This document shows positions 49,519-58,136 of a stretch of DNA of 64,000 nt, one piece after another. This DNA comes from Pseudonocardia alni. Its GTDB lineage: Bacteria > Actinomycetota > Actinomycetes > Mycobacteriales > Pseudonocardiaceae. Under the pieces are notes generated by a model. It was not told where the DNA came from, made no database searches, and saw nothing but the letters and a program-made list of their open reading frames with translations. The stretch lies in the NCBI RefSeq assembly GCF_002813375.1, contig NZ_PHUJ01000003.1, forward strand, positions 744,001 through 808,000, given 5' to 3'. Position 1 is the first letter of the stretch. Each line of letters opens with the position of its first letter. A program made the translations under genes and the position numbers.

Positions 49519-49541
49519 CCCCCGTGGCGATGTCACGGGGG
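49519..49541. promoter_or_regulatory. Inverted repeat upstream of the Pls-like gene
   Basis: CCCCCGTG-GCGATGT-CACGGGGG, a perfect 8-bp dyad with a 7-nt centre, 99 nt before the NRPS start. It is preceded by a relatively AT-rich patch (GTAAAACTGAGCACCTATCGC at 49480-49500) that may hold the promoter. Operator or weak terminator of the upstream gene. Confidence 0.4.
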
Positions 49542-49640
49542 ACCACGGCGGCCTCACCGGTCCGTACCCCTGAACCCACAGGGTGCTCCCCCGCCGGACC
49601 GGAGGAAGCGTTCCGTCGCCGTGTAGGGAGATGACGGCAC

Positions 49641-52600
49641 GTGACGATGTCCCCGCCCCGCGCGGGGGTCGCCGTGGCGCGCCCGGCCCCGGCCGGTGCG
49701 CCCGCGCGACACCCGGACCGCCTGCACCGGTTCTTCGAGGCCACGGTCGCCCGGACCCCGCGGGCGGTCGCGCTGCAGGACGGCGGCCTGGAGCTGACCT
49801 ACACCGAGCTGGACGCGCGCGCGAACCAGCTCGCCCGCCACCTGGCCGGGCTCGGCGCGGGCCCGGGCCGGCGCGTGGGGATCCTGCTGCACCGGACCTG
49901 GCGGACCTACGCGGTGCTGCTGGCGATCGGCAAGACCGGCGCCGCGTTCGTCCCGATCGACCCGGCGGCCCCGGCGGACCGGGTCGGCTACATCCGCGAC
50001 GACGCCGGGCTGGACCTGCTGGTCACCACCTCGGACCTGGCGGGTGAGCTGCCCACGCCCGGGCTGGTGCTGCTCGACACCTGCGTCGACGCCGTCGCCG
50101 CGCTCCCCCGTCACCCGCTCGCCCCGGTCGCCCCCGACCCGGACCCGGCGCCGCTGGCGTACATCATCTACACCTCGGGCTCCAGTGGGCGGCCCAAGGG
50201 CGTCGCGATCGCCCACCCGAGCATCTGCAACTTCGTGCACGTCATCACCCGCGTCTACGACGTCCGCCCGCACGACCGCGTCCACCAGGGCATGACGATC
50301 TCCTTCGACTTCTCGATCGAGGAGATCTGGCCGACCTTCGCGGCCGGGGCGACGCTCGTCGTCGGGCCGACGGACTCGCGCCGGATCGGCGCGGAGCTGG
50401 GCGACTTCCTCGCCGACACCGGTGTCACCGTGCTGTGCTGCGTGCCGACCCTGCTGGCGACCATCCCGCGGGAGCTGCCCGCGCTGCGCACCCTGCTCGT
50501 CGGCGGCGAGGCCTGTCCGGCCGGGCTGGTGGAGCGCTGGGCGCGCCCCGGGCGGCGGATGCTCAACACCTACGGCCCCACCGAGACCACCGTGACCTGC
50601 ACCTGGGGCGAGCTGCACCCGGGGAAGCCGGTCACGATCGGGCGTCCGGTGCCGACCTACTCCGCGGTGATCCTCGACGACACCCTGCGCGAGGTCCCCC
50701 GCGGTCAGGTCGGCGAACTCTGCATCGGCGGGCCCGGGGTCGGCATCGGCTACGTCAACCTGCCGGAGAAGACCGCCGACCGGTTCGTCCACCACCCCGC
50801 GGCGCCGGCTGACGGCGACGGGCGGCTCTACCGCACCGGTGACCTCGCCCGGTTCGACGAGCACGGCGAGATCGTCTACCTGGGCCGCGCCGACGACGAG
50901 GTCAAGATCCGCGGGCACCGCGTCGACCTGGGCGAGATCGAGACCGTCGCGCTGGAGCACGCCGACGTGGAGAGCGCCGTGGCCGCGGTCGCGAGGACCG
51001 ACGACGGCACGGGTGAGGAGCTCACCGTCTACGTCGTCCCGGCCGCCGGGCCGGGCGGGCCGGGCGGGCCGGTGGACCGGGCGGCGCTGCACGAGCTGCT
51101 GCGGACCCGGCTGCCCGAGTACATGGTGCCGGGCTACCTCGAGGTGCTCGACGCGCTGCCGATGATGCCCAGCGGCAAGGTCGACCGGCCGAGGCTGCCG
51201 GCCCCGTCCGGGCCGCGGATCGTGGTGACCCACGGCCCGCACGTCGAGCCGTCGACGGAGCTGGAGACCGGGGTCCGGGCGGTGCTCGCCGAGGTGCTGG
51301 CGCTCGACGCCGGCCAGGTCTCGGTCACCGCCGACTTCTTCGACGAGCTCGGCGGGCACTCGCTGCTCGCCGCGCGGCTGGTGACCCTGCTGCGCGAGCG
51401 CGGCGTCGGCCGCTCCCCCGCGGTGCGCGACCTGTACGAGCACCCGACGGTCCGCGGCCTGGCCGCGGCACTGGACCCCGACGCGGCGGGCGACGGCGGC
51501 GACGGCTCCGTGCCCCCGCCACCGCGCCCCGAGCCGCTGCGCCACTCGCGGCGCCGCTACTCCGCCGCCGGGACCACGCAGGGCGCCGCGCTGTTCGTGC
51601 TGATGCTGGTCATGACCCTGCCCGCGGCCGGGGTGTACGCCTGGCACGGCGGCCGGGTCGCCCCGGACGTGCTGGCCCAGCTCGCCCTCGGCGCCACCGC
51701 GATCTTCCTGCTGCAGCGTTGGCTGCTCGCCCCGCTCGCGGTGCGCGCGCTCACCGCCCGGGTCGCACCCGGCCGCTACCCCATGTGGGGACGGGTGCAC
51801 CTGCGCCTGTGGGCCGCGGACCTGCTGCTGTCGATGTCACCGCTGCCGGTGCTGTCCGGCGGTCCGCTCGCCCCGGCCTACCTGCGGATGCTCGGCGCCA
51901 CCGTGGGCCGCGACGTGCACCTGGGCACCTCGGTGCTGTCGATGCCCGCGCTGCTGCGGATCGGCGACGGCGCCACCGTCGGCTACGGCGCCGCGCTGCG
52001 GCCCTGGACGCTGGCCGACGGCTGGGTGACCGTCGCCCCGATCGCGGTCGGCGAGGGCGCCCACGTCGGCGCCAGCGCGGTCGTCGAACCGGGTGCGGTG
52101 GTCGGCGCGGACGCCGTCGTCGGGGAGCAGTCCGCGCTCGCCGCGGACCAGGTGGTGCCGCCCGCCGAGCACTGGGCCGGGTCCCCCGCGGTGCCCGACG
52201 CCGCCGACGCCGCGGTCGCCGAGCTGACCGAACGCGGCCCGGCACCGTCCTGGACGCGGCCGCAGCGGGCGGCCGCGCTGGCCGGGATCGTCGCGCTGGA
52301 GCTGGTGTCGCTGCTGGCGCTCGTCCCGGCGGTGCTGCTGGTGTGGTCGTCGCTGCTGCTGTTCGGCGACGGCCCCGCCCTGCTCGTCGCGGCCCTGGTC
52401 GGGCCGGTGTTCGTGGTGACGGTGTGCGTACTGGTGGCCGTCGGCCGGTGGGCCGTCGCGCCCCGCACCGGGCCCGGGGTCTTCCCGGCGCGCTCCGCGC
52501 TGGGGCTGCGCAAGTGGTTCGGCGACACGCTGCTCGAGATGAGCCTGAGCTACACCAACTCGCTGTACTCGACGCTCTACACGGTCGGCTGGTTGCGGCT

Positions 52601-54218
52601 GCTCGGCGCCCGGATCGGGCGCGGCGCGGAGGTGTCCACCGCCTCGCACATCGACCCGGAGATGCTGACGATCTCCCAGGGCAGCTTCGTCGCGGACATG
52701 GCGAGCGTGGGCAGCGCGACCTTCCACAACGGCTGGATGGTCCGCCGTCCGACGCTGGTGGGGCGGCGCGCGTTCGTCGGGAACGCCGCCGTCGTCCCGG
52801 CCGGGTCGACGCTCGGCGACGAGTCGCTGATCGGCGTCGCGACGGTGCCCCCGGCGTCGGGCGTGCCGCACGACACCACCTGGCTGGGGTCCCCGGCGAT
52901 GCACCTGCCGGTGCGCCAGGACTCCGGGGACCACCCGGAGTCGCTGACGTTCGCGCCCTCACGGCGCCGCGTCGCGGAGCGGCTCGGCATCGAGTTCCTC
53001 CGGGCCACGCTGCCCGCCTCGGCGATCTCGGTGTCGATCTACCTGTTCCTGCAGGGGCTGTCCGGCGTGGCCCGCACCGGCGCCGCGTGGCAGGTCGTGC
53101 TCGCGGCACCGCTGCTGGCGCTCGCCTCGGCGCTCGCGCTGGTCCTGCTGGTCGCCGCGGTGAAGTGGCTGGTCGTGGGTACCTACCGGCCGCGGACCGA
53201 GCCGCTGTGGAGCCGGTTCGTGCGCCGCTCGGAGTTCGTCACCGGACTCTACGAGGCCTCCGCGGTGCCCGGGCTGCTGAGCATGCTGTCCGGGACCCCG
53301 TTGCTGCCGCCGATGCTGCGGCTGCTCGGCGCCCGGATCGGGCGGCGGACCTGCGTGTCGACGACCTACCTCACCGAGTACGACCTGGTGGAGATCGGGG
53401 ACGACGCCGTCGTCGGGCGGGACGTGTCGCTGCAGACCCACCTGTTCGAGGACCGGGTCATGAAGATGTCGACGGTGTCGGTCGCGGACGGCGCGTCGGT
53501 CGGGGACCGGGCGATCGTGCTCTACGACGCCGTGGTCGGCGCCGGGGCGCGGCTCGACCCGCTGTCGCTGGTGATGAAGGGCGAGCACCTGCCGCCCGGC
53601 TCCCGGTACCGGGGCATCACCGCCCGCGCGGTGCCCGACGCCGCACCGGCCGACGCGGCACCGGCCGTGCCGCCTGCCGTGCCGCCCGCCGTGCAGCCCG
53701 CCGCGGCGCCGGAGACCGTGGCCGGGACCGTGCGGGTCGCGGCCGTCGACCCGGAGCGCACGATGGTCCTCACCCGGGTGCAGGGGACCGACGATCCGGG
53801 CCGCACGCTGCGGATGCGCTCGGTCCTGGCCGGGCGCCAGGCCCCGCGCCGCGGCAGCACCGGCCGGCACCGCGCGGGTGCCGCCGGCTCGGCCGGTGCC
53901 CCCGGGACCGGGCCCGCCGGCGCCGGACACGACCGCCGTGCCCCCGCCCGGCCGGGCAGCACGCCCCGTGCGCGGCACCGCCACGCCGCCGCGGGCCACG
54001 ACGATGGCGCCGGCGCGGTCGTCGGTGCGGGCGACGGGGGAGCGACCACCGGAGCAGGTACCGCCGCACGCGTCCCGGTCCCCGCGGCGCGGTCCGCGGA
54101 ACGCACCGCACGGACCCTCCCCGCCGTGCCGCCCCGGCCGGGACCGGGGACGGCCCCGCCCCCGGTGCCGCAGCCGCGCGACCACCGTCCCGCCCGCTCC
54201 GGTCCGGGCCCGCGGTGA
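49641..54218 (+). CDS. Pls/PosA-type membrane non-ribosomal peptide synthetase
   Basis: A 1525-residue single-module enzyme. The adenylation domain (~25-520) has YIIYTSGSSGRPKG, NTYGPTETT, YRTGDLARFD and MPSGKVDR; the thiolation domain (~540-610) has FFDELGGHSLLAARL (Ser574). After this come six TM helices in three pairs (about 648-700, 878-940, 1125-1185), each pair followed by a soluble domain with hexapeptide-like repeats, then a disordered Pro/Ala/Arg tail of ~170 residues. There is no condensation or thioesterase domain. This is the architecture of epsilon-poly-L-lysine synthetase (Pls), which polymerises one amino acid at the membrane. By hand alignment the binding pocket reads D-F-E-C-L-G-T-V-T; Glu at position 239 fits a basic amino acid. 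The GTG start (ATG two codons on) follows GGGAG. It is coupled to the next gene. Confidence 0.9.
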   Translation: MTMSPPRAGVAVARPAPAGAPARHPDRLHRFFEATVARTPRAVALQDGGLELTYTELDARANQLARHLAGLGAGPGRRVGILLHRTWRTYAVLLAIGKTGAAFVPIDPAAPADRVGYIRDDAGLDLLVTTSDLAGELPTPGLVLLDTCVDAVAALPRHPLAPVAPDPDPAPLAYIIYTSGSSGRPKGVAIAHPSICNFVHVITRVYDVRPHDRVHQGMTISFDFSIEEIWPTFAAGATLVVGPTDSRRIGAELGDFLADTGVTVLCCVPTLLATIPRELPALRTLLVGGEACPAGLVERWARPGRRMLNTYGPTETTVTCTWGELHPGKPVTIGRPVPTYSAVILDDTLREVPRGQVGELCIGGPGVGIGYVNLPEKTADRFVHHPAAPADGDGRLYRTGDLARFDEHGEIVYLGRADDEVKIRGHRVDLGEIETVALEHADVESAVAAVARTDDGTGEELTVYVVPAAGPGGPGGPVDRAALHELLRTRLPEYMVPGYLEVLDALPMMPSGKVDRPRLPAPSGPRIVVTHGPHVEPSTELETGVRAVLAEVLALDAGQVSVTADFFDELGGHSLLAARLVTLLRERGVGRSPAVRDLYEHPTVRGLAAALDPDAAGDGGDGSVPPPPRPEPLRHSRRRYSAAGTTQGAALFVLMLVMTLPAAGVYAWHGGRVAPDVLAQLALGATAIFLLQRWLLAPLAVRALTARVAPGRYPMWGRVHLRLWAADLLLSMSPLPVLSGGPLAPAYLRMLGATVGRDVHLGTSVLSMPALLRIGDGATVGYGAALRPWTLADGWVTVAPIAVGEGAHVGASAVVEPGAVVGADAVVGEQSALAADQVVPPAEHWAGSPAVPDAADAAVAELTERGPAPSWTRPQRAAALAGIVALELVSLLALVPAVLLVWSSLLLFGDGPALLVAALVGPVFVVTVCVLVAVGRWAVAPRTGPGVFPARSALGLRKWFGDTLLEMSLSYTNSLYSTLYTVGWLRLLGARIGRGAEVSTASHIDPEMLTISQGSFVADMASVGSATFHNGWMVRRPTLVGRRAFVGNAAVVPAGSTLGDESLIGVATVPPASGVPHDTTWLGSPAMHLPVRQDSGDHPESLTFAPSRRRVAERLGIEFLRATLPASAISVSIYLFLQGLSGVARTGAAWQVVLAAPLLALASALALVLLVAAVKWLVVGTYRPRTEPLWSRFVRRSEFVTGLYEASAVPGLLSMLSGTPLLPPMLRLLGARIGRRTCVSTTYLTEYDLVEIGDDAVVGRDVSLQTHLFEDRVMKMSTVSVADGASVGDRAIVLYDAVVGAGARLDPLSLVMKGEHLPPGSRYRGITARAVPDAAPADAAPAVPPAVPPAVQPAAAPETVAGTVRVAAVDPERTMVLTRVQGTDDPGRTLRMRSVLAGRQAPRRGSTGRHRAGAAGSAGAPGTGPAGAGHDRRAPARPGSTPRARHRHAAAGHDDGAGAVVGAGDGGATTGAGTAARVPVPAARSAERTARTLPAVPPRPGPGTAPPPVPQPRDHRPARSGPGPR

Positions 54219-54916
54219 GCCTGTTCGGGCGGCTGCTCGGCCGCCGCGGCCCGGCCCCCTCCGCCGGCGACCGCCCGGTGGCGCTGGTCTACCGCGGACC
54301 GGCGTCGCGGCCGACGGGGTGCGCGGAGTCGGTGGCGGCGCTGCTGGCGTCCTCGCGGCACGGGTTCGACGTGCACTACACCGGCCCGCGCGAACGGCTC
54401 CCGCTCACCGCGGACACCCTCGCCCGCGCGACGCTCTACGCCCAGCCCGGCGGCGGCACCCTGTCCGCGGCGTGGCGCACGATGCGGCCCGCGGCCGGCC
54501 CGCTGCGCGACTGGGTCGGTGACGGCGGCCGCTACCTCGGGTTCTGCCTGGGCGGCTACCTGGCCGGGGCCACCCCCGGGTTCGGCCTGCTGCCCGGCGA
54601 CACCGACCGCTGGATCGACTCCCCCGGCGCCACCGTCGGCCACGACGGCGACGCCCTGGTCCGGCTCGACTGGCGCGGCCGCGACCGCACCCTGTTCTTC
54701 CAGGACGGCCCGCACTTCCTGCTCGACTCCGGCACCGTCCTCGCCCGCTACCCCGACGGGCTCGTCGCCGCCGCCGTGACCCCGTTCGGGCACGGCCGGG
54801 TCGGCGTCGTCGGCCCGCATCCCGAGGCCGGACCCGACTGGTTCGCCGACGCCGGGCTGCCCCCGGCCGACGCCCGCGACCTCGGGCACCAGCTGATCGA
54901 CGAGGTTCTGACATGA
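54215..54916 (+). CDS. Class I glutamine-amidotransferase-like (BPL_N-type) protein
   Basis: A 233-residue protein with the flavodoxin-like amidotransferase fold. Strand-loop features are VALVYRGPASRPTG, ATLYAQPGGGTLSAAW and the nucleophile elbow YLGFCLGGYLAGA (Cys about residue 110); PHPEAGPDWF near the end supplies His and Glu, so a Cys-His-Glu triad seems intact. It resembles the N-terminal domain of eukaryotic biotin-protein ligase. No synthetase partner domain is present. The GTG overlaps the NRPS stop (GTGA) and its TGA overlaps the next ATG, so it belongs to the polymer operon; trimming, amidation or release of product are untested ideas. Confidence 0.8.
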   Translation: MSLFGRLLGRRGPAPSAGDRPVALVYRGPASRPTGCAESVAALLASSRHGFDVHYTGPRERLPLTADTLARATLYAQPGGGTLSAAWRTMRPAAGPLRDWVGDGGRYLGFCLGGYLAGATPGFGLLPGDTDRWIDSPGATVGHDGDALVRLDWRGRDRTLFFQDGPHFLLDSGTVLARYPDGLVAAAVTPFGHGRVGVVGPHPEAGPDWFADAGLPPADARDLGHQLIDEVLT

Positions 54917-56517
54917 CCCGACCGCAACCGCCCGGCACCCACCGCCGCGGCGCCGACCGCCCCGCGCCGCCCCGTCCACCGGCGCCCGCCCTCGTCCCCG
55001 TACCGGGCGCGCCCCGGCGGACCGGCACCGGCACCCACCGCGCCCCGGAGGGACGGCCGGACGCCGCCGCCGCCCGGACCGCGAGCCGGCCGCGCCGGCC
55101 GTCCGGTCCGCCCGGCACCGCGCCCGCGACGACCGTCGCCGTCCCGGCCCCCCGCACCGCGGGTCCCCCGGGTGCCCCGTCGGCACCCGCGCGGCCCCCG
55201 CACGCCGCGTCCGCACCACCGGACACCACGGAGACCACCACCGTGCTCCCGGCCACCACCCGGGCCACGCCCGCCCCGGACCCGGTTCCCCCGGCCGCGC
55301 CGGAACCCGCGCCGCCCCGCGAGCGCGCCTCGCGCCTGCTCGGCGTCGACGCCACCCGCGGGGTCGCGCTGCTCGGCATCATCGCCGTGCACGCCCTCGT
55401 CGAGGCCACCGACGACGGCACCCCCACGCCCAGCTACCTCGTGTTCGGCGGCCGCTCCGCGGCGCTGTTCGCCGTCCTCGCCGGGGTCTCGTTCGCGTTC
55501 ATGACCGGACGCGCCCGGGTCCGCACCGGCCCCGACCTGCGCGCCGCGGCGGCGATGCTCGCCACCCGCGCCGGTGTCCTCATGGTGCTGGCACTGGCCC
55601 TGAGCTGGACCGACCCGTCGATCGCGGCGCTCATCCTCCCCTACTACGCGATCGCATTCCTGCTCGCGATACCGCTGGTCGCGCTGCCGACCCGGGTCCT
55701 CGCGCCGCTCGCGGTGCTGCTGGGTCTCGGGATACCGGTCGGATCGCACCTGGTACGCCCGTTCCTGCCGGTGCCCGACCTCGGCAACCCCTCGGTGCTC
55801 GACCTCGTCACCGACCCCGGCGCGCTGCTGTCGGAGCTGACCCTGACCGGCGCCTACCCGGCGGTGGTCTGGCTCGCCTACATGGCGGCCGGGATCGTGG
55901 TCGGACGGCTGCGGCTCTCGGACCGGCGCACGGCGGCGGCGCTGCTGGCCGGCGGCGTCGTCGCGGCGGCGGCGGCCACCGGGCTGTCGATGTGGCTGCT
56001 CGGCCCGGGCGGCGGGTACGCCGCGATCGCCGCGGTGAGCCCGCCGGAGATCCTCGACAGCGCGCCGACGATCGCCGATGCCGTCACCGGCTACCCCGAC
56101 GGCGTCACCCCCACCTCGACGTGGTGGTGGCTGGCGACCGTCGCGCCGCACTCGGGCACGCCGCTCGACGTCGTCCAGACCACCGGGTCCGCACTCGCCG
56201 TGCTCGGCGCGGTCCTGCTCCTGGCCTCGGTCACCGTCCGCGGCGCCGGTCCGCTGCTGGGTCACCTGCTGCGCCCGCTCGCCGCAGCCGGGTCGATGAC
56301 GCTGACCCTCTACCTCGGCTCGATCCTGTTCATGAACTCCCCGCTCGACGACCTGGGCCCCTGGGAGGGCTACCTCTGGCAGATCGCCGTCGCGGTCGGG
56401 ATCGGGCTCGCCTGGCGGCGCGCGGTCGGGCGCGGTCCCCTCGAGACCGTCGTGTCGGCGCCCGCGCACGCCGTCCGGGACCGGCTCCGCGGCCGGGCCC
56501 GCGATCGGGTGGCGTAG
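54913..56517 (+). CDS. Multi-spanning acyltransferase (HGSNAT/DUF418-like)
   Basis: A 534-residue membrane protein. The first ~140 residues are Pro/Ala/Thr/Arg-rich and disordered; the rest has about ten TM helices starting with RLLGVDATRGVALLGIIAVHA, the signature of heparan-alpha-glucosaminide N-acetyltransferase-like and DUF418 proteins, where the Asp-x-x-Arg-Gly turn and following His are characteristic. Such proteins move acyl groups across membranes onto amino sugars or amines. Here, in an operon with a Pls-type synthetase, N-acylation or export of an amino-group-rich polymer is an attractive inference only. The ATG overlaps the amidotransferase stop by 4 nt. Confidence 0.78.
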   Translation: MTRPQPPGTHRRGADRPAPPRPPAPALVPVPGAPRRTGTGTHRAPEGRPDAAAARTASRPRRPSGPPGTAPATTVAVPAPRTAGPPGAPSAPARPPHAASAPPDTTETTTVLPATTRATPAPDPVPPAAPEPAPPRERASRLLGVDATRGVALLGIIAVHALVEATDDGTPTPSYLVFGGRSAALFAVLAGVSFAFMTGRARVRTGPDLRAAAAMLATRAGVLMVLALALSWTDPSIAALILPYYAIAFLLAIPLVALPTRVLAPLAVLLGLGIPVGSHLVRPFLPVPDLGNPSVLDLVTDPGALLSELTLTGAYPAVVWLAYMAAGIVVGRLRLSDRRTAAALLAGGVVAAAAATGLSMWLLGPGGGYAAIAAVSPPEILDSAPTIADAVTGYPDGVTPTSTWWWLATVAPHSGTPLDVVQTTGSALAVLGAVLLLASVTVRGAGPLLGHLLRPLAAAGSMTLTLYLGSILFMNSPLDDLGPWEGYLWQIAVAVGIGLAWRRAVGRGPLETVVSAPAHAVRDRLRGRARDRVA

Positions 56518-56561
56518 CCGGGCGGTGCCGCACGCCGGTCGCCGCCCGTGCGCACCGCGGC

Positions 56562-56567
56562 TAGCCT
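56562..56567 (+). promoter_or_regulatory. Leaderless -10 element (TAGCCT) for the M1 peptidase
   Basis: TAGCCT, 7 nt, then the ATG at 56575, so the peptidase can be made independently of the upstream operon. Confidence 0.45.
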
Positions 56568-56574
56568 CGCCCTC

Positions 56575-58026
56575 ATGATCGACCTGACCCGGCGGCGCCG
56601 GGCCCTCGTCGGCGTCGCCGTCGTCCTGGCCGTGCTGGGGGGCTGCGCGGCCGGCGTGCCGCAGGTCGAGCGGGCGGCCCCGTGGCCGCAGCGCCCGGTC
56701 GTCGACGCGTCGCTGGACCTCGCCCCGGACCTGTCCTCGGCCACCGGCCGCCAGACCGTCCGCTTCACCCCCGACGCCCGGATCTGCGAGCTGGTCTTCC
56801 GGCTCTGGACCAACCGGCCGACCGTCGTCTCCGACGGCGGCTCGTCCCGGGTCACCGACGCGAGCGTCGACGGCACCCCGGTCACCCCGCGCACCGAGCA
56901 GGCGGGCGCCCCGGACGGCGCGCCCGGCACGCTCGTCGAGCTGCCGCTGCCGTCCTGCGCCGACGCGGGCACCACCGTCACCGCGCAGCTCGGGTTCACC
57001 CTCACCCTCGGCGAGGACTCCACCGAACGCATCGGGCACTCCCCGTCGGCGGGCACCGCCTGGCTCGGCAGTCCGCTGCCGGTGCTGGACTGGGTCCGCG
57101 GCCGCGGCTGGGTCCGCACCCCCGCGGTGCGGATGTCCGGCGAGACCGTCGTCGCCGAGGACTACCGGCTCGCCTCGCTCGCCGTCACCGCGGCGGCGGA
57201 CCAGCAGGTCGTCGGGGTCGGGACGGCCACCGGCACCCGCGACGCCGGCGGCGGGCGGCTCACCCGCACCTTCGCCGCCGACGCGGTCCGCGACGTCGCG
57301 GTCGCCGTCGGCGCCTACGAGGTCACCGAGTCCACGGTCGGCGCCACGAGGGTGCACGTCGCGCTGCCCACCGCGGGCCGCGCCGGCGCCCGGCGCGGCG
57401 GTGAGCTCCGCGGCTCCGCGCAGGACTGGCAGGGCGAGGTCGCCCGCTTCCTGCCCGCCCTGGAACGGCTCCTGGGGCCCTACCCGTACCCGGACCTGTG
57501 GCTGACGGTCGTGCCCACCCAGAGCGACGGCGTCGAGTTCCCGACCCACCTGCAGTTCGGCGACGTCGACGACGCCACCCGCCCGTCGCTGGCCGCGCAC
57601 GAGATCGCCCACTCCTGGTTCTACGCGCTGGTCGGCAACGACCAGGCCCGCGACCCGTGGTTGGACGAGGCGTTCGCGACCTGGGCCCAGGCCCTGGTGG
57701 CCGACCAGCGCGACCTGTACCGGATCGGCAGCTTCGGGCCCGGCGACGTCGCGGGCCCGATCGGCGCACCCATGTCGTTCTGGGACTCCCGCGGCGGGTT
57801 CACCGACCTCGTCGACGGCGTCTACGACCAGGGTGCCGCCGCGCTGTTCGCGGGTCGCGACGCCGTCGGCGCGCAGCGGTTCGACGCCGCGGCCCGCGCC
57901 TACGTCGAGGCGAACGCACACCGCGTCGCCGCCCCGGCCGACGTCGAACGGGCCTTCGCCGACCTGCCGGAGGTGCTCGACGTGCTGCGCGAGCACGGCG
58001 CCTTCGACCCGCGCACCGGCGGCTGA
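56575..58026 (+). CDS. M1-family metallopeptidase, predicted lipoprotein
   Basis: A 483-residue zinc peptidase. The zinc site is HEIAHSW with the third ligand Glu in WLDEAFATWAQ 18 residues later; the usual exopeptidase GAMEN motif is replaced by QSDGVEFPTHL. The N-terminus is a lipoprotein signal: RRRR, a hydrophobic core and LGGCAAG with the lipidated Cys at about residue 24, so the enzyme sits on the outer face of the membrane. In poly-lysine producers a membrane metallopeptidase (Pld) encoded next to pls degrades the polymer; position and class suggest a similar role here. The ATG at 56575 follows TAGCCT by 7 nt. Confidence 0.87.
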   Translation: MIDLTRRRRALVGVAVVLAVLGGCAAGVPQVERAAPWPQRPVVDASLDLAPDLSSATGRQTVRFTPDARICELVFRLWTNRPTVVSDGGSSRVTDASVDGTPVTPRTEQAGAPDGAPGTLVELPLPSCADAGTTVTAQLGFTLTLGEDSTERIGHSPSAGTAWLGSPLPVLDWVRGRGWVRTPAVRMSGETVVAEDYRLASLAVTAAADQQVVGVGTATGTRDAGGGRLTRTFAADAVRDVAVAVGAYEVTESTVGATRVHVALPTAGRAGARRGGELRGSAQDWQGEVARFLPALERLLGPYPYPDLWLTVVPTQSDGVEFPTHLQFGDVDDATRPSLAAHEIAHSWFYALVGNDQARDPWLDEAFATWAQALVADQRDLYRIGSFGPGDVAGPIGAPMSFWDSRGGFTDLVDGVYDQGAAALFAGRDAVGAQRFDAAARAYVEANAHRVAAPADVERAFADLPEVLDVLREHGAFDPRTGG

Positions 58027-58082
58027 GCACCTCCGCGGCGACCCGCGTGTCCAGGGCCACCGGGCCCGGCCCCCCACTGATC

Positions 58083-58118
58083 TTCTACTTACGGTAGAAC
58101 TACTACTGGACGTAGAAC
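58083..58118 (+). promoter_or_regulatory. cydABDC promoter with overlapping GTAGAA operator
   Basis: TTCTAC (58083-58088), GTAGAA (58094-58099) and GTAGAA (58112-58117) are copies of one half site; the first two form a dyad with a 5-nt centre and GTAG-AA-CTAC overlaps the second. TTACGG (58089-58094) and TAGAAC (58113-58118), 18 bp apart, are plausible -35 and -10 hexamers inside the same stretch, so a bound repressor would cover the promoter. GGGAGG lies 5 nt before the cydA ATG. Confidence 0.6.
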
Positions 58119-58136
58119 TTCGCTCGGGAGGTCCGG

